Below, one piece after another: positions 16,869-25,806 of a DNA stretch of 64,000 nt (positions are counted from its first letter, which is position 1; each line of letters opens with the position of its first letter). The notes beneath the pieces were generated by a model. It saw only the letters and a list, made by a program, of their open reading frames with translations. It did no database searches and had not been told where the DNA came from. The stretch is from Pedosphaera sp. Its GTDB lineage: Bacteria > Verrucomicrobiota > Verrucomicrobiia > Limisphaerales > JADLHS01. The stretch is from positions 62,001 to 126,000 of the forward strand of contig SIBJ01000002.1 of assembly GCA_009695195.1 (NCBI GenBank), written 5' to 3'. The position numbers and the translations under genes are program-made.

Positions 16869-17096
16869 GGCGCGAAGGATAACACCAGCAACCGACCGGC
16901 TTGTGCAAGCGGAATTCAAACGGGCCCGAAGAAGAAAATGGAAGGACGGGTCGCCCCGCCGGAAGATCGGCAAGCTACTAGGCCAACCTCCGAGTGCGGG
17001 AATGTCCGCAATGTGCCCTTGCCGCAGCCGCGGGGTCGCTGCTACGGTTGCACGCAGAACGGCAGAGGGAACTGCGGAAGCAGTTTCTCGGACCGC
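16869..17096. other. Intergenic region between rhaA and tRNA-Leu
   Basis: No ORF with coding character. A weak plus-strand promoter match for the tRNA is TTGCCG (17019-17024), an 18-nt spacer and TACGGT (17043-17048). The divergent minus-strand side must hold the rhaA promoter; TTGCAC with a TTAT-containing -10 close to the ATG is possible. Confidence 0.35.
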
Positions 17097-17184
17097 GCCG
17101 GTGTGGTGAAATGGCAGACACACAGGACTTAAAATCCTGGGACCGTTAAAAGTCGTGCGGGTTCGAGTCCCGCCACCGGCACCA
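17097..17184 (+). tRNA. tRNA-Leu (anticodon UAA)
   Basis: Acceptor stem GCCGGTG pairs with CACCGGC (17174-17180); discriminator A and an encoded CCA follow. The anticodon stem CAGGA/TCCTG encloses the loop CTTAAAA, so the anticodon is UAA. A long variable arm (GGGACCGTTAAAAGTCGTG region) marks it as a class II leucine tRNA, and the T-loop is GGTTCGAGTCC. Confidence 0.95.
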
Positions 17185-17271
17185 TCCGGGCAACTTTTCC
17201 GTTGGAAAGTTTCCTGGACGTTTACCAAACCGCCGTCCGCATTTCTACCCAACCCGGATCGAAATTTCGGC

Positions 17272-17299
17272 TTGCGCTTGGCGACGAGTCACGTATGGT
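17272..17299 (+). promoter_or_regulatory. Candidate promoter of the 79-aa protein gene
   Basis: TTGCGC, 16-nt spacer, TATGGT, 64 bp before the ATG at 17364. By-eye match only. Confidence 0.35.
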
Positions 17300-17363
17300 T
17301 GTTCCCACGGAGCGGCCAATTTGGAAACGGTTGCGCTGTCCGAACCCGGTAATTGTCTGAGTT

Positions 17364-17603
17364 ATGAAGATTCTGCTGCAACACGTGCGCACCAAGCTTT
17401 ATGTGCGTAGCTTGGGCAATTGGACTGCCAACCCACTGGATGCCTTCGACTTTCAACATTCCCAACGGGCCATTGATTTCGCCCGGGAGCACGGCCTGAG
17501 CGCGGTGCAAATCGCCGTGAAGTTCATAGACAGCGAATTCGACGAGGTCTTCCCACTTCCATCGCAAGCTCCCGCGGTTCAGTCGGCGCAGAGGAACGCG
17601 TAA
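17364..17603 (+). CDS. Small conserved hypothetical protein
   Basis: 79 aa, MKILLQHVRTKLYVRSLGNW at the start, then FDFQHSQRAIDFAREHGLSA and a QIAVKFID strand. It resembles small Verrucomicrobiota proteins of unknown function that look like compact alpha/beta sensor-like domains, but I cannot name a family. It has its own possible promoter (TTGCGC 17272, 16-nt spacer, TATGGT 17294) and no partner in an operon. Confidence 0.65.
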   Translation: MKILLQHVRTKLYVRSLGNWTANPLDAFDFQHSQRAIDFAREHGLSAVQIAVKFIDSEFDEVFPLPSQAPAVQSAQRNA

Positions 17604-17635
17604 AGCCGTTCGCTTGCGGGCAGTTTTTGGTCGGA

Positions 17636-18370
17636 TCATTTCAACGGATATAAATCCAGCCGGCGGAAAAATATTTCGGCCCCCTCCGACTGCAAGACAA
17701 TCCGGCCCGCATGTGGAATGGCGTTCGTGCCTTCGAGCGTCTTGTGACCGTTCACGGTGATACCAACCTTGCCGCCGTCGCAGAAGATCTCCATGCGATT
17801 CCACTGCCCGGTCGGATTCTCGATTTCGTGTGGGCCGCGAAAACCTTTTGCATCCTGCCATGGATTACGACCCGGCCGGTCAAAGCGCTGAATCTTCGGG
17901 CCCTTCGTCTCGCCGTTCACCGTGAGGTACGCGCCGCTCACGACCAGAATGTCACCCGTGCCACCCTCGATGATCTGCGCTTCGATGGACTTGGGCCAGA
18001 CGCCATCCTTGCCGACGGTATGAACCAGCACGCCGCTGTCACACGCGTTCGTCAAGCGCGGCGGCCACGTCGTTCCACCCCAACGAAACTCAGCGACGAG
18101 CCGGTAGTTCTCGTATTCCTGCTTCGTCGAGAGATAGCCGTAATGCTGCCCGCTGATGCGCAACATGCCATTGGCCAAAGTAAAAACGTGATCCGGATCG
18201 TTGGTCGCGCCGAAGTTCTGGAGATAGGGATAAAAGTCGTTCAGATCTTTTCCGTTCAACAGGTGGACGGCCGGCGCGCTTTCCCGGGCGGTTGAAGCGC
18301 AACCCGAGACGATCAGAAGTGGACCTGCGGCAACGAGCAGCGCGCAGACGTGGGCGAGAAGGTTTTTCAT
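17636..18370 (-). CDS. DUF1080 lipoprotein
   Basis: 244 aa. The signal peptide ends in LIVSGCAST, a lipobox with Cys as the lipidation site, so the protein is membrane-anchored. The DUF1080 sandwich follows: LLNGKDLNDFYPYLQNFG, YENYRLVAEFRWGG, DSGVLVHTVGKDGVWPKSIE, EAQIIEGGTGDILVV and GRIVLQSEGAEIFFRRLDLYP. DUF1080 proteins are abundant in Planctomycetota and Verrucomicrobiota and are linked to glycan or glycoside turnover. A larA-like gene lies 53 bp upstream on the same strand, so the two may be cotranscribed. Confidence 0.9.
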   Translation of the reverse strand: MKNLLAHVCALLVAAGPLLIVSGCASTARESAPAVHLLNGKDLNDFYPYLQNFGATNDPDHVFTLANGMLRISGQHYGYLSTKQEYENYRLVAEFRWGGTTWPPRLTNACDSGVLVHTVGKDGVWPKSIEAQIIEGGTGDILVVSGAYLTVNGETKGPKIQRFDRPGRNPWQDAKGFRGPHEIENPTGQWNRMEIFCDGGKVGITVNGHKTLEGTNAIPHAGRIVLQSEGAEIFFRRLDLYPLK

Positions 18371-18423
18371 TCGCCGCCATTAAAGACGCCCCACCAATCC
18401 CGGCAAGGACTAAAATCCGACGC

Positions 18424-19704
18424 TCAGCTTCCCGCCTGCCAGGCCGGCGCGTCTTTGAGGCGATACAACATCTCGCCCGCCTTCGGCACGAACAACACGC
18501 CTTCGCTCTCACGGTTCTGAAAATCCTCGACGCGTATCGTCTTCGGGTCGCGGTAGCCGAGGTTTATTTTCTGGCAGAGAGCTTCGGGAATACCGGTGGC
18601 GAGCGTGACCTGCACGCGGCATTTCTCCACGCCGTTCTCCATCACACCGATACCGCGCACGTGGGTGGAATGCGCCAGCACACCCCACGGGAAATGTTTG
18701 AACTTGTCCCACTGCTTCAAAAAATAATCGCGACAGTGGTAGCCGATCTCCTCGATGACCTTTCCGTGCGTCACAGAAATCTCGCGCACGTGCGGCGCGT
18801 AGATGATGAGTTCGCCGCCGTCGGCGACCACGGGTTCGAGTTTATACATCCCCTTGCCCGCCACCCAAAGGTCGTCATACATCGGCGGCATGTTCGAGAG
18901 CACAGTCTGGAACGGCTTGTCTTTGTAAATGATGTGGACCTGCTTCGAGAGTTCGCTCGCCGCGTCCCACGCGGACTCCGGCGTTCCGGCGAACAGTCCC
19001 GCCAACGATTTGTCCGGCGCGACGACCATGCAGAAGCAAAGTTTGTCCACCTTCACCAGCGCGCCCGCGCGGTCCACGACCTTGCGCACTGGCGTCCACT
19101 TGCTGCCGATTATCATCGGGTTCGTCACCACCGCGCCGAGCCAGTGGAAGAAATTCAAAATCTTCGGCCCGCCCACACCGGGGAAAAGATATTTGTTGCC
19201 GCCCGAGAACCCGACCACCTCGTGCGGAAACACCGGTCCGACGATGATGATCTGGTCGTAATTGAAAACATGCTTGTTGATCTCGACCGGCACCTCCATC
19301 GAGAACAAGCCGCCCGTCAGTTCGCTGACCTCCGCCGCCGTGAGCGTGCCAACTTCCTTCAGCGCCGTCGGATTGTCCCACTCGTGATTGAAGAACCGCA
19401 CTTTCTTGAACTGGCCGCGATGTTCGGCCACGGATATCTCCAGCCGCGCACAAATCGCCTCCTCGCTCATCGCCGGATGCGTGCCGAGCGCGACGAGCAC
19501 GTCGAGTTCCTTCGCCTCGTCGCCGATCTGCGCAAAAATGTTTTGGAACATCAGTCCGACGGGCGCCGTGCGGGTGTGATCGGGCACGATGAGCAGCACG
19601 CGTTTGCCGCGGTAGCTTGCGGCGGGCAGGGCCGACGCGACCAGTTCAGCGACCTCTGCCTCGCTCAAGCGACCGGGGAACGCTGATTTAGAAATCAACT
19701 TCAT
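18424..19704 (-). CDS. LarA-like nickel-pincer racemase family protein (DUF2088)
   Basis: 426 aa of the lactate racemase (LarA) superfamily, whose members racemise or epimerise 2-hydroxyacids using a nickel-pincer nucleotide. Visible marks: VPDHTRTAP (nucleotide-binding), ALGTHPAMS, and PHEVVGFSGGNKYLFPGVGG, which aligns with the LarA segment holding the His and the cofactor-linked Lys, followed by a downstream His in FFHWLG. The cofactor genes larB, larC and larE are not in the window. The LarA superfamily includes enzymes for lactate, malate and sugar acids, so lactate racemase activity is only one option, although lutABC nearby would use L-lactate. It sits between an SDR gene and a DUF1080 gene on the same strand. 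Confidence 0.85.
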   Translation of the reverse strand: MKLISKSAFPGRLSEAEVAELVASALPAASYRGKRVLLIVPDHTRTAPVGLMFQNIFAQIGDEAKELDVLVALGTHPAMSEEAICARLEISVAEHRGQFKKVRFFNHEWDNPTALKEVGTLTAAEVSELTGGLFSMEVPVEINKHVFNYDQIIIVGPVFPHEVVGFSGGNKYLFPGVGGPKILNFFHWLGAVVTNPMIIGSKWTPVRKVVDRAGALVKVDKLCFCMVVAPDKSLAGLFAGTPESAWDAASELSKQVHIIYKDKPFQTVLSNMPPMYDDLWVAGKGMYKLEPVVADGGELIIYAPHVREISVTHGKVIEEIGYHCRDYFLKQWDKFKHFPWGVLAHSTHVRGIGVMENGVEKCRVQVTLATGIPEALCQKINLGYRDPKTIRVEDFQNRESEGVLFVPKAGEMLYRLKDAPAWQAGS

Positions 19705-19777
19705 GCTTCAAGAATAGTTCAGGACCGGCGAGAAATGAACCACGCGGAATTGCACGGCATACTCGAACTCCTGAACC

Positions 19778-20584
19778 TCAAATCGTCTGCGAAAGGAAGC
19801 CGCCATCCACCCGGATATCCGCGCCGGTAACAAAACTACTCGCCTGGCTGCTCGCGAGAAACACCGCCGCGCCGATCAGTTCGCGCGATTCGCCGAAGCG
19901 ATTCATCGGCGTGTGCGCCCAGATGGATTTCGTGCGGTCGCTCGGCGAGCCGTCGTCCTTGAACAGCAGCTTGCGATTCTGCTCCGCTGGAAAAAAACCC
20001 GGCGTAATGGTGTTCACGCGCACGCCCTTGGTCGCCCATTCGCGAGCGAGGAACAACGAGAGATTCAACACCGCTGCTTTCGCCGCCGAATATGTCACCA
20101 CGCGCGACAACGGTAGATGTGCTGACACGCTGGCGATGTTGATGATGCTGCCCTTGCCGCGTTTGCACATTCCCGGACCGAATTCCTGGCACGGCAGAAA
20201 CACGCCGCCCACGAGGTTCAAATCAAAATTCGCCTGCCACGCTTCGAGCGGAATTTTCTCGAACGGATTGTCCGCCGTCGTCGTGACTTTGGGGTCGTTG
20301 CCGCCGGCGGCGTTCACGAGGATCGTCGGCGCGCCGAACTTCGCTTCGAGCTTCTCGTGCGCTTCGGCCAACGTGCCACGCGCACTGGCATCGCATGCGA
20401 AGAACGCCGCCTGGCCACCCTTCGCTTCGATGGCCTTCACGCGCGCGTTGCCGCGCTCCACATTGCGCCCGAGCACGGCGACCTTCGCGCCGGCTTCGGC
20501 AAGTCCATCCGCGAGCGCCCCGCCCAATGCACCCGTGGCGCCGATGACGACCGCCACTTCTCCCGACAGATCAAATAGTTTCAT
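19778..20584 (-). CDS. SDR-family oxidoreductase, D-mannonate oxidoreductase (fructuronate reductase)-like
   Basis: 268 aa classical short-chain dehydrogenase. Rossmann motif GATGALGGALADGLAEAG (residues ~15-32), VNAAGG (NAAG-type), catalytic Ser in NIASVSAHLPLSRV, YSAAK with the Tyr and Lys, and a C-terminal GADIRVDGGFLS. The overall pattern (GGNDP after NAAG, PGFFPAEQNRKLL) resembles UxuB-like SDRs that interconvert fructuronate and mannonate; this fits the tagaturonate epimerase at 41.6 kb, but the substrate is inferred. ATG 20584. Faces the divergent DHH gene across 95 bp. Confidence 0.85.
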   Translation of the reverse strand: MKLFDLSGEVAVVIGATGALGGALADGLAEAGAKVAVLGRNVERGNARVKAIEAKGGQAAFFACDASARGTLAEAHEKLEAKFGAPTILVNAAGGNDPKVTTTADNPFEKIPLEAWQANFDLNLVGGVFLPCQEFGPGMCKRGKGSIINIASVSAHLPLSRVVTYSAAKAAVLNLSLFLAREWATKGVRVNTITPGFFPAEQNRKLLFKDDGSPSDRTKSIWAHTPMNRFGESRELIGAAVFLASSQASSFVTGADIRVDGGFLSQTI

Positions 20585-20679
20585 ACAAGTTTCCTCATTG
20601 TGAGCGAACGCAGCGCCGCGGTGAAGAAAATACTTTTCGCGGCTGGCTTGTTTCGAGGGAAACCGCTACTGTCCGACGC

Positions 20680-21621
20680 ATGACCGCGCTGTCGCAACCC
20701 GACATTATCATCACCCACGAGAGCGACCTCGATGGCCTCGTCGCCGGGGTGCTGTTGCAACGGCTGGCGAAACAACTGTTCGGCGCAGACGTGCCGCTGG
20801 AGGCTTACCACTACAATTTCTGGAAGCAGCGCGAACCGCGCGAACGTTCGGCGTGGGTCACCGACCTCACGTTTGAGACGCGCCTCGACAAACCGAATTG
20901 GACGATCATTGACCATCACGTCACTGAAGCCGTCCCGCGCCACGCGTTGCTCGTTCACGACATCACCAAGTCCGCTGGCCTCCTGTGCTACGATCTTTGC
21001 CAGCAACACGGCATCACTTCCCCCGCGCTCGACCGTCTCGTCCACCTCAACAACGTCGCCGACCTTTTCCTCGAAGACGACCCCGACTTCCTCATCGCCT
21101 GCGATTACGCGAGCCTGGTTAAGCATTATCAATTCTGGAATCTCCACAGCCTGCTCGATGGCCAGATTGAAAAACTTCTCGACCACCCGCTGCTCGAAGT
21201 CATGGCCGTCAAGCGCCGCATCGAGAACCCGCTCGGCTTCGAGTGGAGCAAAGGCAACGTCACCGAACTCAGCCCCGCCGTCGGCCTCGTGGACACCGTC
21301 ATTGGAAATAACAATCTCATTGTTCACCGCCTTCTCGAAGAAAAGGCCACGCGCTATCCGGTGCTCGTCACCTTGTTCCGCCGCGCCAACAACACCGTCA
21401 TCGCCAGCTTCCGCAGCCGCAACGGCGAAGCGATCAAGATGGCCGAACGCTTCCAAGGCGGCGGCCACGCCAACGCCGCCGGCGCCGTGATGCCCAAATC
21501 CGTCCGCCAGGTGCCCGAAGCCGTCGAGTACCTCCGGCTGGTGTTGAATCCGAAAAGGGACGCGCCGCTGAACAGTCTGGAGAGTTTATTTGCCGGAATC
21601 GAAACAGGAAAACGAACCTAA
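20680..21621 (+). CDS. DHH/DHHA1 family phosphoesterase
   Basis: 313 aa. Motifs of the DHH superfamily: ITHESDLDGLVAG (motif I Asp residues), DHHVT (motif III), and a C-terminal DHHA1 glycine-rich RFQGGGHANAAGAV. Such enzymes cleave small phosphodiesters (oligoribonucleotides, c-di-AMP, pAp) using Mn ions. The family is wide and no specific substrate can be given. The ATG at 20680 follows a TACTGT box by only a few bases, so a leaderless transcript is possible. Confidence 0.88.
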   Translation: MTALSQPDIIITHESDLDGLVAGVLLQRLAKQLFGADVPLEAYHYNFWKQREPRERSAWVTDLTFETRLDKPNWTIIDHHVTEAVPRHALLVHDITKSAGLLCYDLCQQHGITSPALDRLVHLNNVADLFLEDDPDFLIACDYASLVKHYQFWNLHSLLDGQIEKLLDHPLLEVMAVKRRIENPLGFEWSKGNVTELSPAVGLVDTVIGNNNLIVHRLLEEKATRYPVLVTLFRRANNTVIASFRSRNGEAIKMAERFQGGGHANAAGAVMPKSVRQVPEAVEYLRLVLNPKRDAPLNSLESLFAGIETGKRT

Positions 21622-21661
21622 AGCTTTCGACTTTTTGGGCGAGGCATCGGTAACCGAGTGG

Positions 21662-22432
21662 ATGAAAAAACGATTGCAATGGGTGACAGTTGGGCTGTTG
21701 GTGGTGATCGCAGGTTTCTTTTTTCTGCGGCGCAACCGCAAAGAGCCGATGTACGACGATCGGCCGGTCAGTTACTGGCAGAGTGAGTTTCCTTCCGGGG
21801 AAGCAGTCACGGCCCTGGCATCCTTCGGGAGCAATTCAATTCCGTTTCTGATCAAGGCTCTGTTTCGTCAGCCTTCGCCGCTGGATCGCGCGTATTCGGT
21901 CGCCGTCTCAAATCTCCCCGCCGCCGGAGCTTTGCAAAGCGGGGTCTTCGACGCAGATTGGTGCAACGCCCGCGCAGCTACGGCGCTGGGAAAAATTGGC
22001 CCCGCCGCCTCCAGTGCCGTACCTGCGTTGGTGAATTCTCTGACCAACGCCTTCTATGGCACCCGAAACAACGCGGTTGTCGCTCTTGGTCAGATTGCGC
22101 CGCATACCAGCGTGGAAAATCTCGCCGTCCAAGGTCTGATGAAAGCCACAGGAGACGCGGATGAAAATACCCGGGCCAATGCGTGCTTCAGCTTGGGCAA
22201 GTTCGCCCCGGGCGCAACAAATGCGATCCCGACATTGCAGTTGGGTTTGTCAGACTCGAAGCGCCAGGTTCGCCTAAGCGCACTGATTGCCATGTCAGAG
22301 TTTTCCGCAGCCGCGGCGGCTTGCGTTCCTGAGATTCGGAAATGTCTCGAAGACCGGGATATCTTCGTTCGCAAGACCGCAACGAATGCGATCCAGCAAA
22401 TCCTTGGTTCGTCCGAATCGCAAATGAAGTAG
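21662..22432 (+). CDS. Membrane-anchored HEAT-repeat protein
   Basis: 256 aa. One N-terminal membrane helix (MKKRLQWVTVGLLVVIAGFF), a basic RRNRK stop-transfer, then EPMYDDRPVSYWQSEF and about five HEAT repeats (ALASFGSNSIPFLIKALF, ALGKIGPAASSAVPALVN, ALGQIAPHTS, SLGKFAPGATNAIPTLQL, SEFSAAAAACVPEIRKCL). A relative is at 45605 and a truncated one at 10156. Start ATG 21662 is chosen because it gives the membrane helix at the very N-terminus; the longer frame overlaps the DHH gene. Repeats face the periplasm if the helix is a simple N-in anchor. Confidence 0.8.
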   Translation: MKKRLQWVTVGLLVVIAGFFFLRRNRKEPMYDDRPVSYWQSEFPSGEAVTALASFGSNSIPFLIKALFRQPSPLDRAYSVAVSNLPAAGALQSGVFDADWCNARAATALGKIGPAASSAVPALVNSLTNAFYGTRNNAVVALGQIAPHTSVENLAVQGLMKATGDADENTRANACFSLGKFAPGATNAIPTLQLGLSDSKRQVRLSALIAMSEFSAAAAACVPEIRKCLEDRDIFVRKTATNAIQQILGSSESQMK

Positions 22433-22485
22433 CTCTCCGGCGAAAACAGTTTTCGGGTTCCGAGAAGGTTTGATTGGCACACGAC

Positions 22486-22512
22486 AAAAAAACCCGCTCT
22501 TGCGAGCGGGCT
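22486..22512 (-). terminator. Rho-independent terminator after rplQ
   Basis: On the minus strand CCCGCTC pairs with GAGCGGG (22493-22499 and 22504-22510; 4-nt loop) and is followed by a run of seven T. It closes the rplB-rplQ ribosomal transcription unit. Confidence 0.9.
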
Positions 22513-22537
22513 TTGCAATTTCGTTTGAGCCGTTGGT

Positions 22538-23011
22538 TTACTTCGATTCCGGCTTCGCTTCTTCCGCGGGCGCGGCTTCGGCAACTTCCGGATCGGTGGC
22601 GACGAAGTCCACCCATTCGAGAATGGCTTTCTGCGCGGCGTCGCCCGGACGTTGTTCCATCCGGATGATGCGCGTGTAACCGCCGTTGCGTTCTTTGAAC
22701 GCCGGCGCGATGTCTTCGAACAAGATGCGGATCACGTCCGACTGCGCGCGCCATTTTTTCTGCGCGTCCTTCGAGAGCCGGACGGTCGGGCCGTGGGTGT
22801 GCAGGTGCGCCGACGCGAGCCGGCGGGCGTGCAGCGTTCCCTTTTTGCCGAGCGTGACGATTTTTTCCGCGACCGAGCGCGCGGCTTTCGCCTTCGCCAG
22901 CGTGGTGGTGATGCGCTTGTGGATGATCAAGCTGCACACCATGTTCGAGAGCATCGCGTTCCGATGTTCGCCGGTGCGGCCCAGTTTGGCCGTGCGTTTA
23001 AGGTGTCGCAT
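22538..23011 (-). CDS. rplQ: 50S ribosomal protein L17
   Basis: 157 aa; MRHLKRTAKLGRTGEHRNAM is the classic L17 N-terminus, with ITTTLAKAKAARSVAEKIVT following. The ~120-residue core is followed by an acidic, Ala/Glu-rich tail (EVAEAAPAEEAKPESK), longer than in E. coli. Last gene of the cluster, 9 bp after rpoA, with a terminator downstream. Confidence 0.98.
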   Translation of the reverse strand: MRHLKRTAKLGRTGEHRNAMLSNMVCSLIIHKRITTTLAKAKAARSVAEKIVTLGKKGTLHARRLASAHLHTHGPTVRLSKDAQKKWRAQSDVIRILFEDIAPAFKERNGGYTRIIRMEQRPGDAAQKAILEWVDFVATDPEVAEAAPAEEAKPESK

Positions 23012-23020
23012 AAATTTACC

Positions 23021-24037
23021 TCAGAGGGTCAGCTTGGGCTCTTCCTTGGGCGCGTCGAGCAGATCGGGTTCAAAGGTCATGCCGAGCGAGAGGCCGAGGC
23101 CGGTGAGCTTGTCCTTGATTTCGTTGAGTGATTTCTTGCCGAAGTTGCGGTACTTGAGCATCTCCGGCTCGCTCTTCATCGCGAGCTGGCCGACGGTGGT
23201 GATGTTCGCGTTGTTCAGGCAGTTCGCCGCGCGGACGCTCAACTCGATCTCGTTCACGCTCATGTTGAGCAGCTTCTTCATCTTGTTCTTCTCGTCGTCC
23301 TGCTTGTCGGCGACTTCCTCGAACTCGACGGCGTTCTTGTCGTAACCGACAAACACGTCGAGGTGATGCGCGAGAATCGCGGAGGCCTGCGTGAGCGCGT
23401 CGTCGGGCGTGATGCGACCGTCGGTCCAGAGTTCCAGGATCAAGCGGTCGTAGTCGGTGCGCTGGCCGACGCGGGCGTTCTCCACCTGATAGCGCACGCG
23501 GATCACCGGCGAGAAGAGCGAGTCAATGGCGATGACGCCGATGGCCTGGCCGGCTTTTTTATTTTCGTCGCCGGGGCAGAAGCCGCGACCGATCTTCACC
23601 TCCAGCTCCATCTCGAGCTTCCGCTTCTTGTCGAGGGTGCAGATGACCTGCTCGGGGTTCACCAGTTCCACGTTCTGGTTGACCTGGATGTCGGCGGCCG
23701 TGATCACGCCTTCCTTGTTCGCGGAAACCAAAAGGGTCTGGACGTCGCGGGTGTGGGCCTTGAACTTGACCTTCTTCAAATTCAGAACGATGTCGGTGAC
23801 ATCCTCCACGACGCCTTCGATCGTGGCGAACTCGTGCATCGCCCCATCCACCTTGATGGAGGTGATGGCCGCGCCTTCGAGCGAGCTGAGGAGCACGCGG
23901 CGGATGGAGTTGCCGATGGTGTGACCGTAACCGGTTTCAAACGGTTCGGCGATGAACTTGGCGTAGGTGTCCGTGGCGGTCGCTTCTTCCTTCGACAACC
24001 GTTTGGGCATTTCGAATCTTCCTAGACGTACTGGCAT
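23021..24037 (-). CDS. rpoA: DNA-directed RNA polymerase subunit alpha
   Basis: 338 aa. The N-terminal assembly domain has GYGHTIGNSIRRVLLSSLEG; the C-terminal alphaCTD carries SVRAANCLNNANITTVGQL and RNFGKKSLNEIKDKL. Two starts are possible: ATG 24037 and ATG 24010; the second has an AGGA-type ribosome site 8-12 nt upstream, the first does not. Part of the alpha operon between rpsD and rplQ. Confidence 0.98.
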   Translation of the reverse strand: MPVRLGRFEMPKRLSKEEATATDTYAKFIAEPFETGYGHTIGNSIRRVLLSSLEGAAITSIKVDGAMHEFATIEGVVEDVTDIVLNLKKVKFKAHTRDVQTLLVSANKEGVITAADIQVNQNVELVNPEQVICTLDKKRKLEMELEVKIGRGFCPGDENKKAGQAIGVIAIDSLFSPVIRVRYQVENARVGQRTDYDRLILELWTDGRITPDDALTQASAILAHHLDVFVGYDKNAVEFEEVADKQDDEKNKMKKLLNMSVNEIELSVRAANCLNNANITTVGQLAMKSEPEMLKYRNFGKKSLNEIKDKLTGLGLSLGMTFEPDLLDAPKEEPKLTL

Positions 24038-24115
24038 GGTTTTTCTTTCAACAATTTTAATCTGACGACGCCGATGTTATTCCCGGCACCGGCGGCGTCC
24101 GTATAATTGTTTTTG

Positions 24116-24133
24116 GTCCCGCTCGCGCGGGAC
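24116..24133. repeat. Hairpin in the rpoA-rpsD gap
   Basis: GTCCCGC/GCGGGAC with loop TCGC, within a 106-bp gap with no ORF. The 12-mer GTCCCGCTCGCG recurs in the purA leader hairpin (43100-43111). No U-tract follows on the operon strand, so it is not a classic terminator. Confidence 0.7.
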
Positions 24134-24143
24134 GGGTTTCGGT

Positions 24144-24752
24144 TTAACGGGAATAAAATTCGACGACGGTCTGTTCGTTGGCGATGGGATTGATCTCATC
24201 GCGCGTCGGAATGCGCATCACGACGCCCTTGAGTTCTTCCTTGTTCAACGACAACCAGTCGGGCACGGCGCGACTCGTGGACAGTTCGAGATTCTTCGTC
24301 GCAAGCTGCCGCGAGACGTTGTGGGCCTTCACGATGATCGCGTCGTTCACGCGCAACGCGGCGGACGGGACGTTGACCTTCTTGCCGTTCACGGTGATGT
24401 GACCGTGGCAGACCATCTGGCGCGCGGCGGCGCGGGTGGTCCCGAAGCCAAGGTGAAACACGACGTTGTCGAGGCGCGTCTCCAAAATCTGCAGCATCTG
24501 TTCGCCGGTAACGCCGCGGCGCTTGAGGGCCTTTTCATAAACCCCACGAAACTGCTTCTCCATGAGGCCGTAGTAATAACGGAGCTTCTGCTTCTCGATG
24601 AGGCCGAGGCCGTAATCCGTCGTCTTGCGGCGGGACTTGGGGCCGTGGACGCCGGGGCCGTAGTTGCGGCGTTCGAGATATTTCGACGGGCCGAAAATCG
24701 GAACGCCGAACCGGCGGCTGATGCGGACGCGAGGACCTGTGTAACGTGCCAT
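24144..24752 (-). CDS. rpsD: 30S ribosomal protein S4
   Basis: 202 aa, full length. MARYTGPRVRISRRFGVPIF lacks the zinc-binding cysteines of C+ S4 proteins. The S4 RNA-binding domain is visible in LETRLDNVVFHLGFGTTRAA and VCHGHITVNGKKVNVPS. In many bacteria S4 represses its own operon; that is unproven here. Confidence 0.98.
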   Translation of the reverse strand: MARYTGPRVRISRRFGVPIFGPSKYLERRNYGPGVHGPKSRRKTTDYGLGLIEKQKLRYYYGLMEKQFRGVYEKALKRRGVTGEQMLQILETRLDNVVFHLGFGTTRAAARQMVCHGHITVNGKKVNVPSAALRVNDAIIVKAHNVSRQLATKNLELSTSRAVPDWLSLNKEELKGVVMRIPTRDEINPIANEQTVVEFYSR

Positions 24753-24787
24753 GGATTAGTTGAGAGTTAAGAGTTGAGTGTTGAGGA

Positions 24788-25387
24788 TTACACGCGCCGT
24801 TTCTTGCGCGGGCGACAGCCATTGTGCGGGATAGGTGTCACGTCCTTGATGGCGTTGATCTCCAGCCCGATGGCCTGCAACGCGCGGATCGCCGACTCGC
24901 GCCCCGAGCCAGGACCTTTGACGCGGATTTCCACTTCCTTCATCCCGTGCGCCATCGCCTGGCGGGCGGCATCCTGCGCGACCTGTTGCGCCGCGTAAGC
25001 CGTGCTCTTGCGCGAACCCTTGAAGCCCACGCGACCGGCGCTCGACCAACCGATGAGGTTGCCGTGCATGTCCGTGATCGTGACCTGCGTGTTGTTGAAC
25101 GTGGCCAGAATATTCGCGATGCCGACCGCAACATTCTTCGCGTGCTTGGCCTTGATGATCTTTTTTGCGTTGGCGTCTTCACCCAGCAATTCGGCGGCGG
25201 TCGGCGCCGTGCCCGCAACAGGACCTGTCGCGGCCGCAGGTGCCGCGGCGGCGTCAGCGGGTTTCGCGGCGTCAGCACCGGCCGCGGCGGCGGCGGGAGC
25301 AGCCTTCTTGGGCTTCTCCTCGGCGGTCGCTTCGGGTTTCGCTTCCTTTTTCGGAGCGGGAGTTTTTTTCTTCGTTTCGTCAGCCAT
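24788..25387 (-). CDS. rpsK: 30S ribosomal protein S11 with long Ala/Lys/Pro N-terminal extension
   Basis: 199 aa against ~127 in most bacteria. The core from about residue 78 is normal: [60 protein letters not shown] and [12 protein letters not shown]. Residues 1-75 are low complexity: a lysine-rich start ([20 protein letters not shown]), then Ala/Pro runs ([20 protein letters not shown]). The ATG at 25387 sits 11 bp after rpsM, so the extension is probably translated rather than a mis-set start; no better start exists just before the core. Confidence 0.96.
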   Translation of the reverse strand: MADETKKKTPAPKKEAKPEATAEEKPKKAAPAAAAAGADAAKPADAAAAPAAATGPVAGTAPTAAELLGEDANAKKIIKAKHAKNVAVGIANILATFNNTQVTITDMHGNLIGWSSAGRVGFKGSRKSTAYAAQQVAQDAARQAMAHGMKEVEIRVKGPGSGRESAIRALQAIGLEINAIKDVTPIPHNGCRPRKKRRV

Positions 25388-25398
25388 AGAGAATCAGG

Positions 25399-25794
25399 TT
25401 AGTGGATGCCGACTTTGGCGTTGGGATTGCGTTGCACACCGACCGTCTTGCGCGGACCTTTGCGGGTGCGGGCGTTGGTTTGGGTGCGTTGACCGCGCAC
25501 GGGCAGACTCCGCATGTGACGGATGCCGCGATAACACTTGATGCTTTGCAGGCGCTTGAGATTCATGCCGAGTTCGCGGCGGAGATCGCCCTCGATGACG
25601 TATTTGCCGTCCTGGATCGCGTGAACGATCTGCGACAACTGCGCCTCGGTCAGGTCCTTCGCGCGGATGCTCGGGTCAATGTTCGCGCGCGCGAGGATTT
25701 CGACCGCGTTGACGGGGCCGATGCCGTAGACGTAACGGAGCGCGATATCAATGCGCTTGTTTGGCGGGACTTCAACTCCAATGATGCGTGCCAT
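25399..25794 (-). CDS. rpsM: 30S ribosomal protein S13
   Basis: 131 aa; [39 protein letters not shown], and a C-terminal [20 protein letters not shown] typical of S13. It binds at the 30S head, contacting L5 across the subunit bridge. 12 bp after rpmJ. Confidence 0.98.
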   Translation of the reverse strand: MARIIGVEVPPNKRIDIALRYVYGIGPVNAVEILARANIDPSIRAKDLTEAQLSQIVHAIQDGKYVIEGDLRRELGMNLKRLQSIKCYRGIRHMRSLPVRGQRTQTNARTRKGPRKTVGVQRNPNAKVGIH

Positions 25795-25806
25795 AAATTT
25801 TTAGGT

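Noticed and set aside
16869..17252. Longer rhaA beginning upstream of tRNA-Leu
   Set aside because: Translation would run through the antisense of the tRNA; the RhaA family N-terminus fits ATG 16868.
24116..24133. rpoA-rpsD hairpin as a terminator
   Set aside because: No U-tract on the transcript strand and it lies inside a conserved operon.
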